From: Actinopolymorpha rutila
GTDB taxonomy: Bacteria; Actinomycetota; Actinomycetes; Propionibacteriales; Actinopolymorphaceae
Assembly: GCF_013407855.1 (NCBI RefSeq)
Contig: NZ_JACBZH010000001.1
Location: 1,054,001 to 1,118,000 of the forward strand
Length of the DNA stretch: 64,000 nt
Direction: 5' to 3'
Numbering within the stretch: the stretch's first letter is position 1; every line of letters begins with the position of its first letter. The notes beneath the pieces were generated by a model. The model searched no databases. It was not told the origin of the DNA and saw only the letters and a list, made by a program, of their open reading frames with translations. Positions 34,988 to 42,902 of the stretch are shown one piece after another. The position numbers and the translations under genes are program-made.

Positions 34988-35944
34988 ATGACCGTAGCTC
35001 CCACCGTGCCGGCGTCCCGGCCCGGTCAGGTGCGCTCACGTGGGCCGGCCCGCCTTTCGGGGCAGGGCCGGCTGGAGCGCCGCTGGGGTGTCCTGATGGC
35101 GCTGCCGGCGATCCTCGGCTTCGCGATCTTCACCATCGGGCCGATGATCGCGTCGTTCTTCTTCAGCCTGACCGACTGGACGATCGGCGGCAGCCCGTCG
35201 TTCGTCGGCCTCGGCAACTACCGCACGCTCGGCGGCGACGAGCTGTTCTGGAAGTCCCTGAGCGTCACGACGTACTACACCCTGGGAGCGGTGCCACTCG
35301 CGCTGGTGATCGGGTTCGTTGTCGCGCTGCTGCTCAACCAGAAGGTGCGCGGACTCGCCCTGTGGCGCACGATCTACTACCTGCCCACGTTGGTACCCGC
35401 GGTGGCCAGCGCGGTGCTGTGGATCTGGATCTTCAACCCCGACTTCGGTCTGCTCAACTCCCTGCTGCGCGAGGGCGGGCTGCCCACGTCGCAGTGGATC
35501 TACAGCGAGGGCTCCGCGGTGCCGTCGCTGGTCATCATGAGCACCTGGGGTTTCGGCAACGCGATGGTCATCTTCCTCGCCGGGCTGCAGGGTGTGCCGC
35601 GGCATCTGTACGAGGCGGTGTCCATCGACGGCGGCGGGGTGTGGCAGCGGTTCCGGCACGTGACGCTGCCGATGATGACGCCGACCATCTTCTACAACCT
35701 GGTCACCGGTGTGATCGGCACGTTCCAGGTGTTCAACCAGGCGTACGTCATGACGCAGGGCGGGCCGAACAACGCGACGCTGTTCTACATCTACTACCTG
35801 TGGCGGACCGCGTTCACCGAGAGCCAGATGGGGTACGCGAGCGCACTCGCCTGGGTGCTCTTCATGGTGATCATGGTGATCACGTTCTTCCTGTTCCGGA
35901 ACGCCCGCCGATGGGTCTACTACGAGATGGCAGGTGCGCGATGA
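34988..35944 (+). CDS. Carbohydrate ABC transporter permease (CUT1, MalF-like)
   Basis: 318 residues with a basic N-terminal tail, six helices beginning GVLMALPAILGFAIFTIG, and the EAA loop LYEAVSIDGGGVW. It forms the channel with the following MalG-like protein. GGCAGGAAGG lies just before the ATG. It overlaps the next gene by four bases (ATGA). Confidence 0.93.
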   Translation: MTVAPTVPASRPGQVRSRGPARLSGQGRLERRWGVLMALPAILGFAIFTIGPMIASFFFSLTDWTIGGSPSFVGLGNYRTLGGDELFWKSLSVTTYYTLGAVPLALVIGFVVALLLNQKVRGLALWRTIYYLPTLVPAVASAVLWIWIFNPDFGLLNSLLREGGLPTSQWIYSEGSAVPSLVIMSTWGFGNAMVIFLAGLQGVPRHLYEAVSIDGGGVWQRFRHVTLPMMTPTIFYNLVTGVIGTFQVFNQAYVMTQGGPNNATLFYIYYLWRTAFTESQMGYASALAWVLFMVIMVITFFLFRNARRWVYYEMAGAR

Positions 35945-36822
35945 GCGGGATGGCCGGGACGGCCGGCGTGAGCGGCGCGCGGACGAGGCGGTTGCGGCCG
36001 GGCCGGCTGGTGCTCTACGTCGTCCTGGTGCTCGGCGCGGTCCCGACGATGCTGCCGTTCGTGTGGCTGGTCCGCAGCGCGTTGATGGGGGACAACCAGA
36101 TCTTCATCGCGCCGCCGGAGTGGATCCCGAAGCCGTTCGAGTGGGCCAACTTCAGCGGGGCCCTGACCGCGCAGCCGTTCCTGAGGTACTTCCTCAACAC
36201 GATGCTTATCGAGTTGTTCGCCGTGACGGGCACGGTGCTCACCTGTTCGGTCGCGGCGTTCAGCTTCGCCCGGCTGCGGTGGCGGGGCCGCAACGTGGTG
36301 TTCGCGTTGCTGCTCAGCAGCGTGATGCTGCCGTACGCGGTGACCCTCATCCCGACCTTCGTGATGTGGCGTTCGCTGGGCGCGCTGGACACCTTCCTGC
36401 CGCTCACGGTGCCGGCGTGGTTCGCCGGTGCCGGCGGCGGGGTGTTCAACGTCTTCCTGTTGCGGCAGTTCTTCCTCACCATCCCGTTCGAACTGGACGA
36501 GGCGGCCTACATCGACGGCGCGTCACCGTGGAAGGTGTTCGCGATGATCATCATGCCGCTGTCCAAGCCGGCGCTGGTGGTGGTGACGATCTTCACCTTC
36601 ATCGGTGTGTGGAACGACTTCCTGGGACCGTTGCTCTACCTCAGCGACGAGAGCAAGTACACGTTGGCGCTCGGGCTGGCGTCGTTCCAGAGCGTCTACA
36701 CCGCGCAGTGGGGCTACCTGATGGCCGCGTCGGCGGCCGTGATCGCGCCGATCATCGTGCTGTTCTTCGTACTCCAGCGCTACTTCATCGAGGGCGTGAC
36801 GCTGACCGGCATCAAGAACTGA
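35941..36822 (+). CDS. Carbohydrate ABC transporter permease (CUT1, MalG-like)
   Basis: 293 residues with six helices, the EAA loop LDEAAYIDGASPW, and the typical FIEGVTLTGIKN C terminus. It ends the GH127 operon. As with the other two CUT1 sets in the window, no ATPase gene accompanies it. Confidence 0.93.
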   Translation: MSGMAGTAGVSGARTRRLRPGRLVLYVVLVLGAVPTMLPFVWLVRSALMGDNQIFIAPPEWIPKPFEWANFSGALTAQPFLRYFLNTMLIELFAVTGTVLTCSVAAFSFARLRWRGRNVVFALLLSSVMLPYAVTLIPTFVMWRSLGALDTFLPLTVPAWFAGAGGGVFNVFLLRQFFLTIPFELDEAAYIDGASPWKVFAMIIMPLSKPALVVVTIFTFIGVWNDFLGPLLYLSDESKYTLALGLASFQSVYTAQWGYLMAASAAVIAPIIVLFFVLQRYFIEGVTLTGIKN

Positions 36823-36912
36823 CCTGTCGCCGGAAGCTGCCCAGTCGTCAGGAACTGTCCTGCCGCCGGGAACCGATCGACATCCGGGGCCGGCCGGCCG
36901 TAGCATCTGGCG

Positions 36913-37479
36913 ATGATCTTGACCTTGGACTTCGTCCTGCACGGCCAGGCGGGCACGGCGTCGGTCACCCACCGGCTCAACGACCAACCCGCCGCGGTCG
37001 GTTTCGACCTGCTGGGCATCGACTTCGGCGACCTGGACTTCAGTGGCTTCCCGGTCGTGGAGGCGACCACGAGCTACGAGGGTCAGGGTTACCGGGCACT
37101 GATGGGCTGGCTGCAGGTGGTTCGCTACACCTCACCGAACGACGGAGAGATGTTCATCGTCGACACCGGGCCCCAGTTTCGCGGGATCGCCGGCATGGAC
37201 TTCCCGTTCCTGTCCTGGGGAATGCGGCCCACGTTGTTCGACGCACCGGCGATCGTGGAGTCCTCGGTCGACTGGTGGGCGGACTCCTTCCTGGTGGCGA
37301 CCCCGGACGCGTTGATGACGCCGATCATCGAGCCGCTGTGTGCGTTCCGCTGGGGCTACGCGGTGGACGACGACGGTGTGGTGACCAGCCGGCCGCCGCG
37401 CGCCCGGCCGACCGCGGAGGCCTGGGCGGAGGTTCGCGACGGCGTCCAGAAACTCCACCCCGGCTGGACCCTCAGGTAG
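36913..37479 (+). CDS. Hypothetical protein
   Basis: 188 residues, no recognised family. It lacks a signal peptide and membrane helices, is rich in aromatic residues (WLQVVRY, SVDWWADSF, CAFRWGYAV) and ends in LHPGWTL. The composition suggests a compact cytoplasmic beta-rich protein. The ATG at 36913 has no good ribosome-binding site, but the codon pattern is typical of the genome. It follows the GH127 operon by 90 bp and precedes a stretch of gene debris, so its link to sugar use is uncertain. Confidence 0.6.
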   Translation: MILTLDFVLHGQAGTASVTHRLNDQPAAVGFDLLGIDFGDLDFSGFPVVEATTSYEGQGYRALMGWLQVVRYTSPNDGEMFIVDTGPQFRGIAGMDFPFLSWGMRPTLFDAPAIVESSVDWWADSFLVATPDALMTPIIEPLCAFRWGYAVDDDGVVTSRPPRARPTAEAWAEVRDGVQKLHPGWTLR

Positions 37480-37508
37480 GCAGCGGCTCTGCGCCGCGCA
37501 CGTCGGAC

Positions 37509-37705
37509 TCAGAGCCGCTGGGTGAGATTGAGAGAGTTGCCGTCCGGGTCGGTGACGTGAGCGACCCGATCGCCCCACGGCATGTCCTTGGGCTTGCCGT
37601 GCACCTTCCCGCCGGCCTGCTTCACCCGTGACAGCAGGCCGGCGACGTCCTCGACGAACACGGCCACGGTGGCCGGCTGGTGGTTCGGCTGCTCGTCCGG
37701 GATGC
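37509..37705 (-). pseudogene. Remnant: C-terminal half of a VOC (glyoxalase-fold) protein
   Basis: About 65 codons ending at a TGA (37509-37511) match the second beta-alpha-beta-beta-beta half of a VOC domain: ATVAVFVEDVAGLL, AGGKVHG, then DPDGNSLNL. The first half of the domain, with its metal-binding residue, is missing; upstream the frame runs into unrelated sequence. Confidence 0.6.
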
Positions 37706-37717
37706 TCGTTCGGCTGG

Positions 37718-37800
37718 TTACTCGGCGGCCAGCGGAATCTCGCCGCCGGTCTTGCTGTAGCCGCGTGCTTCGGTGATCTGCCCGTCCCGGACATCGCGGG
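37718..37800 (-). pseudogene. Remnant: C-terminal end of an unidentified small enzyme
   Basis: About 24 codons read DGQITEARGYSKTGGEIPLA and stop at TAA (37718-37720). This looks like the end of a small alpha-beta-barrel protein (NTF2/SnoaL-like is my best guess). It directly abuts the VOC remnant, so the two may have been neighbouring genes before deletion. Confidence 0.35.
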
Positions 37801-37929
37801 CCGGCATCCGCCGCCGACCAACTGATGTTGCTCATCGACGGGACACTCGCGGCGGGGGTGACGAAACCCCACACCGACCCGGCACGGCTGGCGCGTCGGC
37901 TGGCCGACCAGGTCATACGTACGAGCTGA
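37777..37929 (+). pseudogene. Remnant: C-terminal end of a TetR-family regulator
   Basis: About 50 codons ending at TGA (37927-37929): SAADQLMLLIDGTLAAG, then HTDPARLARRLADQV. This is the last helix pair of TetR-type ligand domains. No DNA-binding domain is present upstream. It overlaps the end of the preceding remnant on the other strand. Confidence 0.5.
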
Positions 37930-37981
37930 CGCCGGCCCGTCGTGCGAACGGCACCTCCCGCTGGTCGGCTCAACCACGTTT

Positions 37982-38030
37982 TCGTCCACAGGTGGCGGAT
38001 CGGTTGTGCCTCGAGTCTCCTTGTGGACAA
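37982..38030. promoter_or_regulatory. Two DnaA-box-like nonamers upstream of the HNH gene
   Basis: TCGTCCACA (37982-37990, plus) and TTGTCCACA (38022-38030, minus) match the actinobacterial DnaA box in opposite orientations, 31 bases apart and 38-86 bp before the start codon. This could place the gene under DnaA control; two sites are too few for an origin. Confidence 0.45.
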
Positions 38031-38067
38031 CGATCTTCGTGTCGACGGCTGCCATTAGGCTTCGAAC

Positions 38068-39951
38068 ATGCATTCGACGACGCAGGACCTTCCCGGCAGC
38101 GGTGGCAGTGGTGCCGTCGCCCGGTTGAGGGCTGCGTTGGCGATGGTGCGTGCCGGGTTGACGGAGATGCTGTCAACACCCACCACCTCGGTGGAGGCCG
38201 GCGATTGGGGGTCGCTGTTCGGGGAGCTGGGGGCCGAGGCGGCCCGCTTCGACGCGGTGAAGCTCGGCTGGGTTCGTCAGGCCGAGGCGTGTGATGTGGG
38301 GAAGACGACGGGTGCTGCGACGACGGCGGGGTGGTTGCGCACCGTGCAGCGGATGTCGAAGACCGAGGCCTCCGCGACGGTGACGCTGGTGAGGGATCTG
38401 GACCGCACGGTCACCCTGACGGCCCGCGCGTTGGCGCGGGGTGAGCTGTCGTTGAAGCACGCGCAGGTGATCGCGTTCGCGGTCAAGGACCTGCCCACCT
38501 GGATCGGTCCCGAACAGCGGGTGAAGGCCGAGGAGTACCTGATCACCTGGTCGAGGCGGCGTAACCCCGACGATGTGCGCCTGTTGGGCCGGGCGTTGCT
38601 GCAGTACCTCGCCCCGCAGGAGTGGGAACGCCGGCTCGGGAAGGAGCTCGGCGACGCCGAGCGTGCAGCCGAACGCGATCGGTCCCTGCGTTACCTGGCC
38701 AACGGTATGCCGGGGTCGGAGACCGTGGTGATCAAGCTGCCGGCGGTGGAGATGGAAGCCTTGCGGAAGCTGATCGAGGCGCTGATCGCCTCCGACACCC
38801 GCCCTGACCCCGACGACCGCCCGCTGGACCAAAAGCGCGGGGACGCGTTCGCCGAACTGCTGGCCCAGTGGGCGCAGCAGCAGGCATCGCCCAACCGCGG
38901 ACGCGGACGCGACTGCGTCACGGTCACCGTTGGAGTCGACCAGCTACTGACCGGCCTCGGGTTCGGCACCATCGACGACCTCAACCCCGTCCGCCCCATG
39001 CCCTGCCACTGCCATACCCCCGACGCCAAACGCCAGAACGCCAAACGCAAAGCCCGACAGCAGAACACGAGCGCGAACGGCACCACAGGCGCCACGGGCG
39101 CCAAGGCCGAGGACTCCAAGCCCAAGAAGCCGACCCGCAGCACTGGCACCGACAGCTCCGGGGACACCGAGTGCGAAGCCGGGACTGGTGGCGGTGTCAT
39201 CGACCCGGAAGCAAGGACGGACCCCGGCGAGACCACCGCGCCAGCCCCGACCGGTGACCTAAGTACGGCCGGTGTCGAGTGCACAGCGGCTACGCGGGAA
39301 GGTCAACCAGACAAGGAGAAACCACCGGGCGATCCGGGCGGGGTCGCGGACCGGATACCCGAACCCCGAGAACCCGGCCAACACCGACAACCGAACACCG
39401 AGACCGGAGCGGATCCAACAGGTGCAGCGGATCCGGCAACCAATGCCGACGCCGAACCCGAAACCGAGGAGAGTGCGGCAGGGCCGGAGGCTGCCACCGA
39501 CCTCCACGACGGCTGTCAGAAGTGCGGCGGTGGCGGGTCGGCCCGGATCCTCGGCCTGCGCGGCGAACCGCTGTCGGTGGCCACGATCCGCCGGATGGCG
39601 TGTGACGCGAACATCATCCCGGTGGTGCTCGGCGGCAACGGGGAGATCCTCGACGTCGGGATGGCCGACCGGTTCTTCACCGAACCCCAACGCCGAGCAC
39701 TCGCCATCCGCGACGGGTCCCACTGCCACTTCCCCGACTGCCAGGTCCCCGAACGACGCTGCGTCGCCCACCACATGGTGGCCTGGGACGACTTCGGCCC
39801 GACAGACCTCTCCAACGGGGTGCTGTTGTGCAAGAGCCACCACACCTTCGTCCACCACAAAGGCTGGACAGTGCGCATGGGCGACCACGGACACCCCGAA
39901 TACATCCCACCGGAGTGGGTGGACCCGCAGCGGAAGGTGCAACGACCATGA
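38068..39951 (+). CDS. DUF222 domain-containing HNH endonuclease
   Basis: 627 residues. The N-terminal about 310 residues form the DUF222 (13E12-type) helical domain. A hydrophilic, low-complexity segment of about 170 residues follows (about 320-490; repeats such as NGTTGATGAKAED, rich in Glu, Thr, Pro). The C-terminal HNH nuclease has CHFPDCQVPERRCVAHHMVAW, shown here as CHFPDC and VAHHMVAW, and LLCKSHHTFVH, supplying the His and Cys ligands. Such genes occur in many copies in actinomycetes and are thought to be mobile or selfish; the role is unknown. The linker uses less GC-rich codons than the domains, consistent with fast evolution. Most family members have a shorter linker as far as I know. 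Confidence 0.9.
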   Translation: MHSTTQDLPGSGGSGAVARLRAALAMVRAGLTEMLSTPTTSVEAGDWGSLFGELGAEAARFDAVKLGWVRQAEACDVGKTTGAATTAGWLRTVQRMSKTEASATVTLVRDLDRTVTLTARALARGELSLKHAQVIAFAVKDLPTWIGPEQRVKAEEYLITWSRRRNPDDVRLLGRALLQYLAPQEWERRLGKELGDAERAAERDRSLRYLANGMPGSETVVIKLPAVEMEALRKLIEALIASDTRPDPDDRPLDQKRGDAFAELLAQWAQQQASPNRGRGRDCVTVTVGVDQLLTGLGFGTIDDLNPVRPMPCHCHTPDAKRQNAKRKARQQNTSANGTTGATGAKAEDSKPKKPTRSTGTDSSGDTECEAGTGGGVIDPEARTDPGETTAPAPTGDLSTAGVECTAATREGQPDKEKPPGDPGGVADRIPEPREPGQHRQPNTETGADPTGAADPATNADAEPETEESAAGPEAATDLHDGCQKCGGGGSARILGLRGEPLSVATIRRMACDANIIPVVLGGNGEILDVGMADRFFTEPQRRALAIRDGSHCHFPDCQVPERRCVAHHMVAWDDFGPTDLSNGVLLCKSHHTFVHHKGWTVRMGDHGHPEYIPPEWVDPQRKVQRP

Positions 39952-40007
39952 GGACCGGCCATGCCGGCCTGGAGCAGCGGGCGGACCCGGGCCGGCGAGG
40001 CCGGGGG

Positions 40008-40955
40008 TCAGGCGGTCGTGGCCTTGACCGGGACCGCGAGACCCGCAGCGTTGCGCTCCGACGTGGCCTCCGCCGCACCGTGGCGAGCCAGCAGGTCCAT
40101 TCCGAGTCGGGCCCGCCGCACGCGTTCGCGGGTGAGTGCGACCGTGGTGGCTTCCAGGTGGGTGCCGGCGGGGTAGACGTCCGGCGCGTTGCGCAAGCCG
40201 AACTTGACATACACCGGCGCGGCCACCTCGATCAGGCGGGGGAGTTCGTGGTGCCGGACGTAGCCGCCGAGGTTGTCCGGCGCCTCGACGTACACGTCCA
40301 GCGGCACGTCCACGACGGCGCGGATCGCGGCGATCTGCGCCAGGCTCAGGTCCGTTGCCAGGTTGAGCGTGTCGGCGCCGAGGTCCTCCAGCACTCGCGC
40401 GGTGGCCGCGTTGGTGACCGGCAGCATCACCGACACCTTGGCCTGCATGTCGGCGGGCAGGTGCCCTGCGGCCCGCAGCTTCCCGAACGCCGCCAGGACG
40501 CCGAGGTCGGAGATCAGCACGCTGCGGATGCCGTGCTCGGCGGCCCGGACGACGTCCTCGAGCACCGCGGACACCTGGTCCTGCCCGTGCGCGGTGGCCG
40601 CGAACCCGCCGCCGGCCTGAGAGCGCGCGGTGGCCGAGGTGCCCCACCCGGCACACGGGCGGGCGAACAGGCTCACCTCCACGCCGGCGGCCCGGGCCTG
40701 CTCGGCCATCTCGTCCAGTTCGGCGTCGGTGAGCAGGAACACCCCGCTGCCCTGGGAGATCCGGCGTACCGGCACCTCCAGGCGTTCGGACTCCTCCAGC
40801 ACCGCCTCCAGGCAGCGCGGCCCCTCGGTGCTCGGGATCTCCACCCGGTAACGGACCCCGTCGGGGAACCGCTTGGCCGAAGCGGGCAGGTCGTTCAGGT
40901 CACCCCGGGGGAGGTCGAGGATGTCCAACAGGTGCGACGCTGGTGTCCCGGCCAC
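40008..40955 (-). CDS. U32-peptidase-like TIM-barrel protein
   Basis: 315 residues. Segments such as GSGVFLLTDAELD, LISDLGVL, AKVSVMLPVTN and VYVKFGLRNAPDVYP fit a TIM barrel related to peptidase family U32, a group whose members mostly take part in RNA or cofactor hydroxylation rather than proteolysis. The Cys cluster of the U32 proteins that bind Fe-S is not evident; I see one Cys, in ARPCAGWG. It starts at GTG 40955 after GGGGGACC, and diverges from an IclR regulator with a shared operator-like region, beside sugar-acid genes. It may therefore be a lyase or isomerase of a sugar acid; no function can be assigned. Confidence 0.65.
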   Translation of the reverse strand: MAGTPASHLLDILDLPRGDLNDLPASAKRFPDGVRYRVEIPSTEGPRCLEAVLEESERLEVPVRRISQGSGVFLLTDAELDEMAEQARAAGVEVSLFARPCAGWGTSATARSQAGGGFAATAHGQDQVSAVLEDVVRAAEHGIRSVLISDLGVLAAFGKLRAAGHLPADMQAKVSVMLPVTNAATARVLEDLGADTLNLATDLSLAQIAAIRAVVDVPLDVYVEAPDNLGGYVRHHELPRLIEVAAPVYVKFGLRNAPDVYPAGTHLEATTVALTRERVRRARLGMDLLARHGAAEATSERNAAGLAVPVKATTA

Positions 40956-40977
40956 GAGGTCCCCCTAGAAGAAGTGT

Positions 40978-41014
40978 TGTCCGGTATCTCGAACGACATC
41001 CGTATACTCGGACA
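40978..41014. promoter_or_regulatory. Candidate IclR operator between divergent genes
   Basis: TGTCCG (40978-40983) and CGGACA (41009-41014) are inverted, and inside them GTAT (40984-40987) and ATAC (41004-41007) also pair. The dyad lies 23 bp from the U32-like start and 95 bp from the IclR start. Confidence 0.5.
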
Positions 41015-41108
41015 TCGTTGCGATCTGGCCACACTGCCGTCAAGTTGCGTTCGGATGGACGAACAGCAGCCCGCGGGGGCCGAACACGCTTGTGGAGGTG
41101 CGGAAGGC

Positions 41109-41903
41109 ATGGGCCGAGCGGTGCCCGCGGTGCTCCGTGCGCTGGACGTCCTCGAACTGTTCGGGACGACCGAGGAGCTGTCGATTCCGGAGATCCACGG
41201 CCGGCTCGGCCTTCCTCGTACGACCGTGCACGAACTCGTCGGCACCCTGGTCGAGCGCTCCTACCTCGCCCCGGTTCCCGGCCAGCCACATCGGTTCCGG
41301 CTCGGCGTGGGGGTGTTCCACCTCGGTTCCGCCTACGCCGAACGCCTCGACCTCGCCCGGGAGGGCCAGGCCGCGGCGGAGGAGGTCGCGGCCGCCTGCG
41401 ACGAGACCGTGCACGTGGCGGTGCTCGAGGGCCGGGACGTGGTGTACGTCGCGAAGGTGGACAGCACGCACCCGGTCCGGATGGTGTCCGCGGTCGGCCG
41501 CCGGCTCCCCGCGCACTGCACGGCGGTCGGCCTGATGCTGCTGGCCCGGCTGGAGCAGCGCACCCTGGACACGCTGTTCCCGCCCGGACGGCGCCTGCCC
41601 GGGTTGACCGCCCGCAGCCTCACCACCTCACGGCAGTTGCGCGAACGCCTCGGCACGGTCCGCGCTGACGGGCTGGCGCAGGAGTACTGCGAGTCCAATG
41701 AGGCGGTCGCCTGCGTGGCCGCGCCGGTCGCCGACCACACCGGAACCACCGTCGCGGCGATGAGCATCTCCGTCCCCACCGTCCGCTGGTCACCCGAACG
41801 CGCTGCCGAGTTGGCGGGTCTGGCCCGGGAGGGGGCGAGCGCGTTGTCCGTCCGGCTGGGGCACGTGCCGGTCACCGCGGCGGACCGGGGCGGACCGGGG
41901 TGA
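41109..41903 (+). CDS. IclR family transcriptional regulator
   Basis: 264 residues. The N-terminal winged helix reads LSIPEIHGRLGLPRTTVHELV, and the C-terminal IclR effector domain includes GRRLPAHCTAVGLMLLA and EYCESNEAVACVAAPV. I start at ATG 41109, with TGGAGG and GGAAGG upstream; ATG 41055 would add 18 residues with a poor ribosome-binding site. IclR proteins commonly control aromatic or sugar-acid breakdown. It precedes the FAH/aldehyde dehydrogenase genes on the same strand and diverges from the U32-like gene, so it likely controls both. A (CGGACCGGGG)x2 repeat encodes its last residues. Confidence 0.92.
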   Translation: MGRAVPAVLRALDVLELFGTTEELSIPEIHGRLGLPRTTVHELVGTLVERSYLAPVPGQPHRFRLGVGVFHLGSAYAERLDLAREGQAAAEEVAAACDETVHVAVLEGRDVVYVAKVDSTHPVRMVSAVGRRLPAHCTAVGLMLLARLEQRTLDTLFPPGRRLPGLTARSLTTSRQLRERLGTVRADGLAQEYCESNEAVACVAAPVADHTGTTVAAMSISVPTVRWSPERAAELAGLAREGASALSVRLGHVPVTAADRGGPG

Positions 41904-41922
41904 GACGTTCCGGTGGTTCTTT

Positions 41923-41933
41923 GCAAGACTTGC
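41923..41933 (+). promoter_or_regulatory. Short palindrome upstream of the keto-acid operon
   Basis: GCAAG-A-CTTGC is a perfect dyad 52-62 bp before the FAH-family gene start; a second one, CAGT-TG-ACTG (41961-41970), lies closer in. Either could be a regulator site. Confidence 0.3.
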
Positions 41934-41984
41934 GCAGACCGCCACACATCAGATGACTGTCAGTTGACTGGCTGAGGAGGTCCC

Positions 41985-42902
41985 GTGGAGATCGTCCGAT
42001 ACGCCGATCGCAGCGACCGTGCGGTCCGGGTAGGAGTCCGACGTGCCGGCCGGGTGAGTCCGCTGGCCGGGGTCGGCAGTGTCAGCGAGCTGCTCCGGCT
42101 GCCCCTCGCGGAGCTGCGCGGCCTGCTGGAAGGTTCCGGCGCCGGCGCGGACGGCCTGGACGAGTCGCAGGTGCTGCTGCTCCCGCCGGTCGACGGGCTG
42201 ACCGAGGTGTGGGCCTCCGGCGTGACGTACGAGCGCTCGATGGCGGCCCGGGTCGAGGAGAGCAGCCAGAAGGACGCCTACCAGAAGGTGTACGAGGCGC
42301 AGCGCCCCGAACTCTTCTTCAAGGCACCTGCCTGGCGGGTCGTCACCACTGGCGAGCCGGTCGCGATCCGCGCCGACTCCGGCCTGGACGTGCCCGAGCC
42401 CGAGCTGGGTGTCGTCGCCAACGCGTACGGCGAGGTCGTCGGGTACGTCACCTGCAACGACATGAGCTCGCGCGCCATCGAGGGCGAGAACCCGCTCTAC
42501 CTGCCCCAGGCCAAGGTCTACGCCGGAAGCTGTGCGATCTCGACCGGCATCCGCCCGGCCTGGGAGATCCCCGACGTCACCTCGCTCGACATCACCCTCG
42601 CCGTCGTCCGCGACGGCCAGACCGCCTGGAAGGGCGAGACGTCGACCGCGCGGATGCACCGCGACCTGCCGACGCTGGTCGACTACCTCTTCCGCGGTGA
42701 CGCCCACCCGGCCGGCGCGTTCCTCGCCACCGGCACCGGGATCATCCCGGAGATGTCGTTCACCCTCGCAGGCGGTGACCGCGTGGAGATCGAGGTCGCC
42801 GAGGTCGGCGTACTGTCCAATCCGGTGGTGGTCGGCAAGGAGCCCCTGTCGTGGCTCGTCGACGCCCTGTCCGATCCGTTCGCCCGGGAGGTAGCCCGAT
42901 GA
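41985..42902 (+). CDS. Fumarylacetoacetate hydrolase (FAH) family protein, probable 2-keto-3-deoxy-pentonate dehydratase
   Basis: 305 residues with the FAH fold. Metal ligands are Glu residues in EPELGV (about 145-147), and the conserved CNDMSSRAIEG and KVYAGSCAIST follow. The pattern LFFKAP plus this arrangement resembles 2-keto-3-deoxy-arabinonate/xylonate dehydratases and 2,4-diketo-3-deoxy-acid hydrolases of sugar oxidation. Direct overlap with an alpha-ketoglutarate semialdehyde dehydrogenase-like gene favours the dehydratase. The GTG start has GAGGAGG four bases upstream. It leads a translationally coupled three-gene run. Confidence 0.82.
   Translation: MEIVRYADRSDRAVRVGVRRAGRVSPLAGVGSVSELLRLPLAELRGLLEGSGAGADGLDESQVLLLPPVDGLTEVWASGVTYERSMAARVEESSQKDAYQKVYEAQRPELFFKAPAWRVVTTGEPVAIRADSGLDVPEPELGVVANAYGEVVGYVTCNDMSSRAIEGENPLYLPQAKVYAGSCAISTGIRPAWEIPDVTSLDITLAVVRDGQTAWKGETSTARMHRDLPTLVDYLFRGDAHPAGAFLATGTGIIPEMSFTLAGGDRVEIEVAEVGVLSNPVVVGKEPLSWLVDALSDPFAREVAR

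Noticed and set aside
37982..38030. Replication origin
   Set aside because: Only two DnaA-box-like nonamers, no AT-rich unwinding region and no dnaA or dnaN gene.
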